Shown: one piece after another, positions 38,271-50,182 of the stretch
How the letters are laid out: every line of letters starts with the position of its first letter
How positions within the stretch are numbered: the first letter of the stretch is position 1
NCBI GenBank assembly: GCA_013396635.1
Contig: WBMW01005650.1
Span: forward strand, 1,291,308 to 1,355,307
Source of the DNA: Penelope pileata
Taxonomy: Eukaryota > Chordata > Aves > Galliformes > Cracidae
DNA length: 64,000 bases
Direction: 5' to 3'
Notes under the pieces: model-generated
What the model was told of the DNA's origin: nothing
Database searches by the model: none
Seen by the model: the letters and a program-made list of their open reading frames with translations, nothing else
Program-made: the position numbers and the translations under genes

Positions 38271-41200
38271 GCAATTGTGCAACTAATAACTTTCCACTGA
38301 GAGTGGATGAGTGTATCCATTTCATTTGGACAAATACAAATCAACTAGCATATCTCAATGTGAAACCAGTGTAGTCAATGGGTTGTGTGGTTGGCACAGC
38401 AAAATAGTCCTCTGTATCTGCTTTAGACAGAACAGCTGTTACAACTGCTACTGCTGAAATACTTTGCATGTTAACTCTAAAGTCACAGAACTGATAGAAA
38501 ATTGCTATTTTAGTTATGTATCTTTTTGTCACCGTTGGGCGGTGTGTCTCTCAGAAAACAGTCCTGGAGATGCAATAAAGGAAAGCTGGGATCAGAGTTT
38601 TGCCCTAGACTGGGTGTTCTCAAGCTGATGTGACTGTTTAATATCATTTATCTTGTTTTTTTATTTTATTTTAATTGAGTCATTATCAAATCCATTCAAA
38701 AAGAAACTTGGCCTTTAGGCAACTAGTGATGTAAAATTATTTGTATACAAAATTCTGTTTTGTCTCAAATGTATAAATGTACTGGTAGCAACTGTGACAA
38801 AAACTGGCAGTTTTCTCAGTGTCTCAACAAGAAGTCTTGCAAAGGAAAGATCAGTTATGTAAAAGGTGTTACTACAACACGTCTTCCCTGTTGCAGTGAT
38901 AAAAGATTTAAGCTAGGTCCCTATGAACTGATTTTAAGTCCATAATTTAATAAGTGAGGTTTGTATTACAGTGATCCCTAACTTAAATGACTACATGAGA
39001 GACTGGGACAAATTATTTGACTGCAGGCCACAGACATTTCAAGTAAAGGTTAAACCAAATTATGCTGGGTTCCTTAGAGACGTGTTAAAGTCATCAGTGA
39101 AAGAAATGAGTCATCTGTGGGAAGCATCGAGGCTGTAGGTTTCTCTGTATGTCACAAAAGACAATGTTCAATAATATATAAGCAGTCAATGATCCTATGA
39201 CAAATGTTGATGCTTTACTGTTCACAGCAGACCAGTAAAAACATCATGGGGGAAGGTTTAAATGAAATTTTTGTCTACATATGACTAACTGAAGCTCAAA
39301 CAAGTCTAGTAATGGAGTTGCTCTTTGATTTACACCAGTGTAAGTGGGATGAGAACAGGGCTCAAAGTGTATTAGCCAGTGTTCCACTCTTAGCTAACTT
39401 TCCTTGCTAACCAGTAGGAAATTCAGCTGGTTTCCCTTTGTATTAATCTTCAGACCTGCAGTTACTGAACAAAATGTGTATTGCAAATGCACGTAGGCAT
39501 ATTGCGAGCACACGCATGCGGTGCACAGAGTTCAATTAGCAAGTAGAGCACAGATGAGACCTTTACCTTGCTAATAAACCCTTACTGATTGTGTTATACC
39601 CAATTCGTGTTTTAACAGCGGATACTCTTTTTAAGTGAAATGATTGTTGCACAAGATGTTTTATACGTTTCAAAAGGAAAATCAAGCTTGCTGCCTTTCT
39701 GACTCCAGACAGCACTGTGTATCTGCAAACATACAAAACCTGAAATAAACGTAGTGACCAAAACAGCTAGGTAGAAATAAGTGCTGTATTACAAAAACAG
39801 GAGGCTTGGCTGAACAAATGTGAAACAAAAAACCTAATTTTGCAACCTGTCTATTTTTTCCATGACGTTGTGAGAAACTAACAAATTATTGTTTCTTCTT
39901 TGTTACAGGAAATGTGTATCATTTTTTGATCCTGAGTCCATGATCTTATTTAGGTAAGAAACTCAGATTCTCATGTGATTCCTCATTTGTATGTTGTCAC
40001 AGAAAGTGATGCAATCACTTGTTAAATGGCGTTGGTTCTCAGGTACAGAGGGGAAACATTAACATGGCAGCTTCATCTTCTCTTTGTATGCTTAGGTAGT
40101 CCAGTGATTAGCTCGGTCGGAAGCCTAGAGGTACTCTAAAAGCTGGGAGGCTTTAATTTGGCTGAAGAAATAAAGTGATACTGGTGAGTGAAGGCTTTGA
40201 GGCATCTTAATTCAGAGCTTCAGCCGTTGTACTGACTTTTCTACACGTCAAAAGGTTGCGGTATTATCTGAGAAGAAAGATCTCTTGTCCTTGGGCACAC
40301 GTTGGTAGTAAGAGTCTTCCTGTTGTTAGTGCAGTTCCAGGCAGAAGAAATTTTTCTTTGTTCCTGGTTTTGGATGCCCTTGGAGTGATTCACTAAATGC
40401 TGTGTGAACCTTGGTTTGAATTAGAAAAGGGCGGCTTTGTCTGGTACTTGATAGGAACGGCACAAATGTCAATGGGTGTCGTTCCAGAGGTGGGGTTTGC
40501 TGGATAGGGAGAGGAAGAAAGCAAGTAGAAAAAGAGCATTTGTTGGGGGAGGATGTTATAATTTCTTTTATTCAAGATAGAGGTTTTGTAGATTAAAGCA
40601 TAGAGTGCAGTTCATCTTTGGGTGCGTTTGGATGCATTCATTAAATATGTATCCTGAAAATCCAGTAGTGTTACGCATTTGTCACTTTTTCCTTTTGAAA
40701 ACTTTGCATAACGATTTTATTTTTCAAAAGACATGATTGCTGATGATAAAGCAGCAGCACGTGGTTACTACAAGGCATGGGCAAAGAAAGAGAACCAGAA
40801 GCACGCCCATGTTAATGTTTGAGGTCAGGCACTTTGCTCAATGCCTGCAGCTGCCCACCAGCCCCTTCCTGAAGCCCTGGCACAGCAGAAACTCCCACCA
40901 GCCCCACAGCACCACTTTGTAAGTGAAACACCCAAGAGGGCTGCAAGAGAAGCGGGGGAGATTTTACTTGGTCAGGACTGCAGGAGTTAAGCTGGAAGAG
41001 AGACTAGGTTCCTGTGTGAAGGCAGCTTGTATCTTACCAGGAAATTTAGGATGATGGGGAAGCTCACAACACAAGCTAATTTTTCTTCTGTTGCCATTGT
41101 TATTACTTCTTTTGATTAAAAACCAAAACGAAACAAAAAAAACCCTGTTGTATTTGGTACAATATAAGAAGTCAGAGAAAAGCTATTGTACAGCAATTTT

Positions 41201-41587
41201 TAACCACCAACACACATTTAATATCTAGTGTAGCATTATGGAAAACTAAATGTATGTTTGGACTTTTAATGCTTTCAAAAAACTTTACTATTGAAACGTA
41301 TATGTAAAGTGGAAGATATGCTCATAATCTCACTGTAGTAAAGACAACATACAGAATGACTCATAGGTACTGTAAAAATGCTAACTAAAGAATGCAGCTG
41401 CAAAGTTCTATTGCATAAGGAAGCTTTCTTGTTTAAACTTTAAATAAGCAAGTTTATTAAAATATTCTAAGACACTTACCTTACCCTAGTTACTGGCAAG
41501 CTCTAATAAAAGCCACAGTCTGTCACTAGTATACTTCCGTGTTAATTTTATAAAAATTTGGTGTGAGCTTTGATGGATCATTTACAA

Positions 41588-41593
41588 TTTATT
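41588..41593 (-). promoter_or_regulatory. CDH13: AATAAA polyadenylation signal for CDH13
   Basis: Canonical AATAAA on the minus strand and the first after the CDH13 stop codon, about 1.35 kb downstream. A second AATAAA lies at 41458-41453. Cleavage would be expected some 10-30 nt below 41588. Confidence 0.5.
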
Positions 41594-41770
41594 AACAAGA
41601 TGATCATCTGGATACAATTAAACTTTTCTTTCTTTTTTACCTTACATGCTCACAGAATAAAAAAAGGATTCATATTCATATGTAACGAACACCCTTTTCT
41701 TCCCCATGTCTGCAAACAAGTGTGGTAAGTTTACACACACAAAGAAATGCTCTTGTTACTCTTAACTGGA

Positions 41771-41827
41771 AACTGTGTGTACATGTGTATGTATGTATAT
41801 ATATATTCAAAACTATATATATGTGTG
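41771..41827 (+). repeat. GT/TA microsatellite
   Basis: TGTGTGTACATGTGTATGTA followed by a TATATATATA block and, after a short break, another TATATATATG block. It lies inside the predicted CDH13 3'UTR. Confidence 0.85.
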
Positions 41828-42523
41828 AATACACTTAGGGCATCTGTTCTCCTTGCACTTAGTCTGTCATGGCAGCTGCACAGAGGCTGAGTGAGACAAG
41901 TGCTTCAGAGAAACACTTTGCTTTTGCTGTTCTAATCAGCTTCTCGTACACAGACATTTACCTACTTTGTCTGCAGAACTGACAAAAGACTGAAATTTTG
42001 TAAACTGCCCCAGCCAATAGCTATCTGCAGGAGCATAACAGAAGCTGACTTTGACCTCTTTAAAGTCAGGCCCAGCATGTCCCACTGCTGTAGGCAGTGA
42101 CCACACGGTGCTGGTTGCAGCTGAGCCTCCCCCTGCCTCGCACATCGGAGCTCGCATACCCTCCCAGCACTGAGACGACGAGCTGTGTTCCTGCTGTCTT
42201 AATTCCATTTGGGGCACAAGGTAAGAAGTCTGGATCAGGAGCAAGCCAGGGGGGCTTGCACTTCCTGTTTGCTGAACCTGAGGTACAAGAAGTGATGCTG
42301 CAGAGCCCTGGGCCTGCCTTATTTGGTGTCAACAAGGTGGCTTGTTCAGTGGTATGACTTCAACAGGCTCTCCTTCTGGCCACACTATAAACAGCAAATA
42401 CAGTAGGTTTAGCCATGTAGAATAGTTAGGATTCATCTGTGGCTGTATTATTCTGCTTTGTCAGTTGCACGTTCCAGATGAATATTTTATAAAAGCTAAA
42501 CCAGTCCTATAACTCTTCTCTCC

Positions 42524-42562
42524 ATATAAATATATATATATATACATACACTCATACATATA
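42524..42562 (+). repeat. (TA)n/(CATA)n microsatellite
   Basis: A TA run is followed by imperfect CATA units, inside the predicted CDH13 3'UTR. Confidence 0.8.
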
Positions 42563-42898
42563 CAAATACTAACCCACAGACAAAATATTTTCTGAACAGT
42601 TGAATAGCAACAAGTCAACAGTTAGAAAAAAATGGAGTCAATCTGTTCTGCTCCCCAAAGGTCAAGTTTGGATGTCATGGTCTTTTAACATTCAGTGAAA
42701 ATTCGCATAAACCTTGCATCTTGCAAGAGGAATCCATTAATAAATGGAAGTTAGGGTAGAGGCTGTCAAACACCAATGTATAGTCGGACAGATTAAGTGA
42801 GGTTGCAAATTAAACTGAATCTGGAGCAACTGAGGCCTAGTAGTGAAGAACAGTAACTGTAAACTGCAGTCTTCAGATCTGACGTTTTCTTTTTTCTC

Positions 42899-42912
42899 GT
42901 TGCCATGGCAAC
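42899..42912. promoter_or_regulatory. Perfect RFX-type X-box palindrome
   Basis: GTTGCCATGGCAAC is a perfect 14-bp palindrome matching the consensus X-box bound by RFX transcription factors, GTTRCC-N(0-3)-RGYAAC, with a 2-bp spacer. It lies in the CDH13 3'UTR, 32 nt after the stop. RFX sites normally control ciliary genes and MHC class II promoters, so a strong site inside a UTR is unexpected. In RNA the same sequence would form a short perfect stem. Occupancy cannot be judged from sequence. Confidence 0.6.
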
Positions 42913-42943
42913 TCCGTAGGACAGCTTCAAATGTCAGGAGTTC

Positions 42944-42951
42944 TTACAGAC
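42944..42951 (-). CDS. CDH13: T-cadherin terminal coding exon (Cys-Leu-stop)
   Basis: The last exon of CDH13 contributes 8 coding bases: GT (completing a Cys codon begun by the T at 57404), CTG (Leu) and TAA stop (42946-42944). The acceptor on the minus strand is pyrimidine-rich with CATTTAG immediately before GTCTGTAA. The resulting C-terminus Leu-Leu-Cys-Leu agrees with the Cys-Leu ending I recall for T-cadherins. Three facts support the call: exact phase closure, the strong GTAAGT donor of the upstream exon, and the lack of another sensible end. Without this exon the frame would read into intron for four codons before a stop. The exon is too small for gene finders and rests on the family ending, not on length. 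Confidence 0.8.
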
Positions 42952-43790
42952 CTAAATGATGGGAAATGTGTGTGATTATTACTATGCAGATCACAGTATT
43001 TTTTAGCTTTTTTTTTTTTTCCCCCCAAATTACTGCTTGAGCACATGCACATTTATCAGCAATTCGCTATGGATTATCCAGGTTTAGGAACAATTAGTTG
43101 TGAAGACAGAAATCTCCAGGAGAAAACCCCAAAATGTCACCTGGAGCATTTAGAGACCTTTGCAGTGCAATTCAGAAAGTTGTAGTGCAGAGGTCTGAGC
43201 ATAAATCTCGAGTCAGGATTCAATTCTCCCCACTTGACACCTCGTTCACTTATGTTGGTGCAAGAGTGCAAGTGAAATGCCAGTGAGCCTCCTTGGTGCG
43301 CACACACTGACTAGCAAAGAGCAAACAAACATGTTTAAAAATAACAACCTGTTAATGTGCTGTGTGAATGTACCAGGGACTAAAAGAGCTAGCATATTTT
43401 ATTAATGTTGCTACAGAAATAAAAATCTTGCCTTTCTTGTCTAACCTTTATACTAATGTATTATTTTAAGTAAAGGTAGCATGTCTTGAGTGATTCTTCC
43501 CATTTTAGATGGACACCTTGGTAATACAGAGGCAGTAAATAAGCTTAGAAAACTAAAGATTAGGGACTAATCTAACAGTTGTAGCAAATGGGTTCTTTCC
43601 TCCAGTTTCATTTAGCATCAAAAGGACACTGCTGAATTGCAAATGTTCAGCTTTGCAATAAAAACGCATAAGAATGATATTAGCAAAACACATAGGTAAA
43701 GTTCTCTGGAACTCAAAGCTTGCCTGGTGTTGCTGCTTGTGTGGCTCCTCTCAAGTACAATTTCTGATGTTACAGGGTTGGTTTACTGGT

Positions 43791-44358
43791 TGTACTGGCT
43801 TAGGCTGGGATGGAGATAACTTCATTATTAGCAGCTTGTACAGCGGTATGTTTTGGATCCTTGACCAAAACAGCATTGAAAGGAAAATGATGTTTTAATT
43901 GTTGCTGAACAATGCTTATACAGTGTGAAGGCTTTTTCTGTTTCTCAGGCTGCCCTGCCAGTGAGCAGTCTGCAGTGCACAAGGAGCTGGGAGGAACATA
44001 GCCAGGACAGCTGACCCCAGGGATGTTCCTTACCCTCTGACATCATGTTCCTCAGTAAGAGTTGGGGGAGAGGTGGAGGGGGGGAAGGACATCCAGAGCT
44101 ATAACATCGGCTTTTCCAAGTAGGGTGTGTATGATGAGCCCTGCTTTCCTGGAAATGACTGAACATCTGCCTGCCGATGGGTAGCAGTGAATAAATTTAT
44201 TTTTTTTTCCTTTGTTTTGCTTCTGCACTCAGCCTTTGCTTTACTTCTTGTACTGTCTTTATCTCAACCCACGATTTCTTTAGATTTTTGCCCTTCTGAG
44301 TCTCTTCCCCATCTCACTGGGGAGGTGCTGAGCTGCCTGCTGTGGTTATCTTATGGCA
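43791..44358 (+). mobile_element. Avian ERVL-type solo LTR, diverged
   Basis: A second solo LTR of the family seen at 22225-22707, about 568 bp, in the last CDH13 intron and antisense to the gene. Landmarks in order are a TGTACTGGCTTAGGCTGGGA start, TGTTTTGGAT, a GTTGCTGAACAATGCTTATAC segment, CCAGGACAGCTGACCC, TGACATCATG, CTGCTTTCCTGGAAATG and TATCTCAACCCACGA, then a GGGGAGGTGCTGAG-like 3' block. The 3' end is approximate and no matching target duplication survives, so it is older or more decayed than the first copy. No internal retroviral genes are present. Confidence 0.8.
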
Positions 44359-45689
44359 GCACAGCTCAGGATTTGTGCAGATGCAGGGCTCTGTGCCCTG
44401 GGACAAGATGACTGTGGTATCAAAACACAAAGATGCGAGTCAAGCGTGCAATCAGAACTGGCACACACCTGGGAAATGTGAAATACTAAAATGTATTGCA
44501 TTTGTACTCTTAAATGATGAAGAATCTGTAATTCTGTCACAGATGCACAGAAAAAGCAGTAACACAATGGTCATTATTAGATGTTAGCTTGTAATCTTTA
44601 CTCATTTGTAATTATCTGCTTTTCTTTTGGGGCAAATAAAGCTTAATATAATTATTGATAAGGCCATTTATCTGCTTGTATTCTGTTATTATTTTAGCAT
44701 TATTTGAATTGACTTTAATATTAAATTCTTCCACCTAGGAAGGAGCCTGTCCAGACGGGCTGTGCAGCAAGACAGACACCTGGACAGCACACAACAGCCT
44801 GCCCTTCCCCTGCAGCACCACCTCGGTTCTCTTAAATAAAGGTCAGTAAAGCAAATAAAGGAAGCATAACAATCCATAGTGGGAAATGGGAATTGCTGAA
44901 GTGAGAAGTGCCACTGAGATTTCCGAGTCAGATAAAATCTGGAATTGTTTGGCACGGGGATTCTTAGCATGCGGTTTAAAGAAAATGTCAAGCCACAAAA
45001 CTGGAATCTAGACTTCTATATAGGAACTTTGTGAACGTGACTGCCAAAGTTTGGATGTGTTCGGATTAAGGATTGTCTGGTACTAAGTTCTCATAAACAA
45101 CTTGTTCTCCTGGGATAGTGCAAAGCAAAAGTTCAGGACTCTGATCACCCAGACCATCTGAAAAATAGTATTTCCAAGTCACAATGAAGTTTATTATCAT
45201 TAAAGGGCATTTGTTCGAGCCTGACTCTAAGGAAATAACACTCGCTTTTGAATCTGCAAAGCTACTCTGAATCTGCAGGAGCTCCCTGGAGGTCTCCCTG
45301 CTGAGGACAGGCACTTGTATGTATGATGAATGAACAGCAGCTGTAGCGCTGAATTCCTGTGTAGTCCATAGGCTGAAACTTCAGAGGAATCTGTCAGCAC
45401 AGAATTTATAAGTATCACACAAATCCAAGCAGCTAGTGACTGCTTCACCAACAGCTTGTAAATAAAGGGCAATATATGTTGATTTATGTGCAGACCTGAA
45501 GAAAAGCTTGTATATTTTACATCATATTGACAGATATAATGAATGTTAGTACCTTATCACATACCTTGCCTTTCCTGAGTAATCTCTATATTAAAACTAG
45601 TTAGCTCACCTTTAGCTATAAGCTTTTTCCTGTACTAGTCAAAGGCTAGCTTCTCTCTCTCACAATACAAGCATGCTTTTGGTTCTCTC

Positions 45690-46200
45690 TGCCTATTTCC
45701 CTGCTTGCCTCTCCAGACACCACCCCAGCTCCTTTCTCCCTTTCATCTTGAAGCACTCCAGTCCCTGCCCCAACTTTCTGCTGAAATCACTTCTCACCCT
45801 CATCCTTTCTGACCTGCCAGCTGTCTTTGACACATTCAGTCACGTGCCTGGAAATCTGATGCTTCCCTTGGCTCTTGTGACATGTTCCTCTCATCTTCCT
45901 ATGACATCTCTAATCACTTTTCCCACATCCTTCCCTTCTCTGTGACACCATTCATACATGTTCAGCGATTACTCCAGTGCTGACAGTTCAGAGATCTGGC
46001 TCTCTCTGCCTGTTTTTCATTTAGACTAAAATGTCGACCTCTAGCTCTGATACCTTTTTGATGTTTAGCTGACAACTTTGCAAAGCTAAAACCGAGCTCT
46101 TAAATCTTTCCCCCAAAACATTCCTCTTCTTATTCTTTCTTTGATTCCTCTGGACAACACTATCATCCTACCTCTTATTCAAGCTAAAAACTGAGGCAAA
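45690..46200 (+). repeat. L2-clade LINE reverse-transcriptase relic
   Basis: The plus strand retains two recognisable pieces of an L2/CR1-superfamily pol. Around 45790-45840 an L-x-L-I-L-S-D-L-x-A-x-F-D-T segment represents the reverse-transcriptase block with the first catalytic Asp. Around 46085-46120 an A-K-T-E-L-L segment followed by a proline/lysine region matches the part after the active site. Codons following 46150 correspond to the D-N-T-x-I-L-P stretch. The catalytic FADD-type box between them is not recognisable and several frameshifts break it. It is an ancient fossil lying antisense in the CDH13 intron. Remains of its 3' end may extend to about 46760 but cannot be aligned with confidence. 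Confidence 0.6.
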
Positions 46201-49200
46201 CTAGAGAACATTTTTGTCACAGAATCTCCTTCCTAGGTCTGTTTATTTAGGTTGTCTTAATCTAGAGGATTCTTTTTCACACATCATCCCAAAGGGCTGT
46301 TTCTAGCCATCCAAACACCTAAACCTCCTACCTAGGCTCTCCTCTGTTAGCAGGTTTGCAACATCTTTTCACAGCCTTTGACAAATTCGAGCTACTGTGC
46401 TTCATATCCTGCCAGTCTTTTGCTGTACAGAGCATTTGCCTACTCTTTCACTTTGACATCACCTCTGTTACTGTGATTCCTTCATGGCCTCTTCCTCCTG
46501 GCACGCATTTTCATCGATCATCCCTACATGAACATTTTTCCTTATAGCCTGTGATGCCAATATTCATTGACATATTTTCAAAGAAACCTGTTTAGAATTT
46601 TTGCCCAGGCTTTCCCATGTAATAGGAGGGGCTTCCTGCAAGCATCTAGCAATGCTTTTTCCTTAACATCTGCTTCTGCTGACACATCTACAAAAATTGT
46701 GACATTGGCAAAGGGTGCCAAGACTGCTATGGGCTCAGCTCAGCCCTTTCCCCAGCCTTAACTGAAGCTGTAAGGAAACAATTTATTCTAAACATTGTTT
46801 GGAGGGATAGTACATATCCTTCGCTTCTGGCTTTTGAAAGTAGCTTCAACATCCAGCATTACGGACTGTAAAACTTCTGTAGATATTCAGCTTTGGTAGT
46901 TCTAGAAAGAATATTCAAGACCAGATCTATCTTTGTTCGTTCTATCACGCACAGTGGTGATACAAAATTGCTTACAGCCAATAGTGAAGGTAGTTGTTTT
47001 AGTTTCTGTGGTGGGTATCAGTGTTTATCAATTACAACCTTATTTTCTAAAAATGTTCTGATATAGTCATATGAGGTGTGTTATTGGACAAGCATTCTGG
47101 CCAGTAACTGCTTTAAAACAAGATCTACAGAAATCAAGATTGACCGAAGTATTGAGCAGAAACGTCATTGGTGAATATAAACAAATTTACTGAAATCGAC
47201 ATAAATGCTCTAGTACAAATTCTCTGCAAATCTGATCAAGTATCTGATAGCATTTAAAATCACTTTATTTGCCCAGCTGGATTGCCAAGATTCATTATTG
47301 TTTTCTGTATTGGAACTGTAGTTTTCTTGTTTGCTTTTTTCTTTATTTTGCCAATAATGAAAAACCAAATGAAAGTTCCAGAACCATCCAGAGTCTCCCA
47401 AATCGTTAGGGATACCTCTTGAGTCCCATATCTAAACAGCCAACTTAAAGATTACGGGTTTCAACTGCTCATTCACAGAGTTCTGTATTTTTTCTTGTTT
47501 GTTTTAGATTTGTTTTGTGACCATTTCTTGTCTGTTTTATATCACACATGATTTACAGCCTGTGGCCAACAACAGCACATAAAAGATGTTGGTATTTAAG
47601 GAATACTGTGAGCATAAAATATTGTGTGCAAGGAGCACATTTGCTGATCCTTTTAGGGACTTAATGCCCTGGTAAGTCCATGCCTGGCAGATTTAGATCT
47701 GTATACTAATGATCATTATGCCTAGTAATTATTGTATTTTATTAGTATCAGATACAAATAACATCACTGTATTTATAGCTGGTCTCGGTACTGAAGACCA
47801 TGTGTTGTAGGCAGACAGAAATCATATTAAAAAGAAGTGATTTTCTTTGTACAGCTGCAGACATGAAAGCCAGAAAGGTGGCATGCATCTCATGTTGTTA
47901 TCGTCAATAGCCAACCCCCCAAGCCTTAAGAGTATCTTGGGATAAAGCTAGCAGACCTATATACAACTTATTTTCCCCAGAAATCACCCTCACTGAAGTC
48001 TCCAATGTAATCATCACCATTTTTAATCTCACAGGTCTCTGCTCTACCTATTCGACACCAACATTCAGCTGTGTTCTTTTTAAGGTAACAGTCAGTGAGA
48101 TAAAAGTGAAATTTTCAGACTTGTGTTCTTGCTGTCTGAATTATTACTGTCACAGTTAATGTCTCAGATAAGAAAGCATGGCTCATTATTATAAATGGAT
48201 GGAGTCTGTTGGCATTAATATTTCGGCACTAGAAGATCATGCTCACTTTTTCTGGTAAAAAAAAAATTGACATATTTATCTGGATGGAGTATAATGTTGC
48301 TGTAGGAATATAGGTCTAAATATGCAGTTCAGGGTAGGCAGATTCATGATGTAGATACCTAAGATGGAAAAAAAATCTTTTCTATTCCTACTGAAGTCAA
48401 TTGATGTTGATTGTGTTTGGAAGGTCGAAAGAGTTGAAGGTGGTGGCAGACTTCACAGGACTGAGATCTGAATCATCCTCTTGTCATGGGGTTTTTGGAT
48501 GCTGAATTGCTTTGAAGAAGGAGGAAGTCACCTAGGACAAGGTAAGTGTCTATAATCTTGATTTTTTTCAAGGACTATAGCCACCTGTCTATTCCACAGT
48601 GGACTAATTTAAGGTTTATCCCTTATGCTGGTTCATATGATAAAAAAACAATAGACAAGACAATTAATCCAAAGCCTGTCAAAGATGCGTACCTTGTGAG
48701 TCCAGAGTTACCATTTTCTCCCACTTCTCCCATTACATATACTATGCTTCTTAAATTGCAGTTTAAACATAAAATTTAAGACATTTAAGTTTCATGGTGA
48801 CCCTCTGTACAGGAATGAACTTTACCCAAGATGCATTCATCCTTTAATTCTCACTTAACATAGTGAAGAGAGTTAACACAGCTGGAGCCTGGAGTTCAAC
48901 TCAGGCATGCTCCATTTCTTTAGATTTCCTTTAATTACCCTCTCATCAGAAATATTACATTAATCTTTGCATAATTAAAAGTCTACATTACATCATGGAC
49001 TTTATCAAAACCTCAGTAATGTTAAAGGGGTAATGGGAAAATGGTAGAAGAGATCAGAACCATGTTTCTGATTAGGTGGTTAATCAACATTCAGGTACTT
49101 CTTTCCTGGCTTTAGCATCTTCAAAAGGACATTAATTAGATACACAGTCATTAACATAGCCTTCATGTAGAACTTAGGAAAACATAAATGGTTTTTATGT

Positions 49201-50182
49201 ACATCACTAGTTGATTTGCCCTAGGTACTTTTCAACACCAGGAGTGTCGGTGTTTGCGCCACATGCCATTGAATCATAATATATTGTACATTTCTGTAAA
49301 ATAATCACGTAATAGCTACATTCACCTGCGACCTCTTCAGTGGTCCAGTGCACTGCCTGTGTTCTGATCTAAGTGCCAAATTCTAGCGGTCACTAGTTTT
49401 GACTACAGTGAAATTGTCTTGTGAGAAAAAGGGGATCTTTTCACCTCAAATCTCACTGAATTTGAAAGGCTGAAACAGCTGTTCTCAGACAGATAACATA
49501 CTGTCTCATTCCAGCAATTAAGAAATCCATTTTCAGTATTAGTAGGTATGCTCGTGGCTAGATCTCACTGAGCAGTAATAACATTGTAAAAAAGTTTCTA
49601 AAGTAAATGAGTTTATCCTGAAAATTTACAGCTTATAACATCACCTATAATTGGTTTCCCATTTATGTGAGGAGACGATTCCAAAATTCTTAATGATAGA
49701 AAAAGCACAGTATGCATTAGTACTGTTTGTGAAATGAGCGTCTTGTAATTCTGCTCAAACCTCCAGCAGGCGCTCATATATCAACGTCAGCATTGAACTT
49801 CAGGAGCTGAAATGCCGGCGTGTGCTGCGCAATTGGCCTAAATTGGCAAGACTGGGGAGAAACATGCCAATCCAAACTAATCAGCTTGCACAAGGGAAAA
49901 GGTTGCTCAGGCTGAAGTCATTTTCAAAGGGTATCTGTTTGACAACAGTAGATGATATTTCTAGGAGTGACTCTCACACTGCTAGCTTAGTTATTATGAG
50001 GCTGTACTGGCAGATCTGGAACAGGGCTGATTTTACACCAAAGTGGTCTTACCCTGCTAACTTCTCACAAGGGCCTTGCTCACTGCTGATTCCTTGTTTC
50101 TGCTGCTTCTCCTCGTGTACTCACACATACTGTGTACTGGGATGCTCTTCTGATGCATGCACATACATTTTGTGCATAGTAC

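Larger units (their letters stand above)
35481..41570. other. CDH13 3' flank, nothing coding recognised
   Basis: Directly downstream of the predicted CDH13 poly-A site. It holds simple repeats (AC at 37684-37700, TTGG at 38047-38070, AT/GT at 38201-38270) and an A-run near 37491-37502. A 159-codon frame at 35962-36441 (+) has no similarity I recognise and is within chance expectation. No HSBP1-like exon was seen. Confidence 0.45.
41571..42943 (-). other. CDH13: CDH13 3' untranslated region (predicted)
   Basis: Minus-strand sequence from just after the TAA stop to about 20 nt past the first AATAAA signal (41593-41588). No earlier AATAAA or ATTAAA was seen on this strand, so a UTR of about 1.37 kb is the simplest model. 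A second AATAAA at 41458-41453 would allow a slightly longer form. The UTR contains a perfect X-box palindrome 32 nt past the stop, a TATA/ACAT microsatellite at about 42524-42562 and a GT/TA one at 41771-41827. The 3' end is inferred, not shown by cDNA. Confidence 0.6.
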
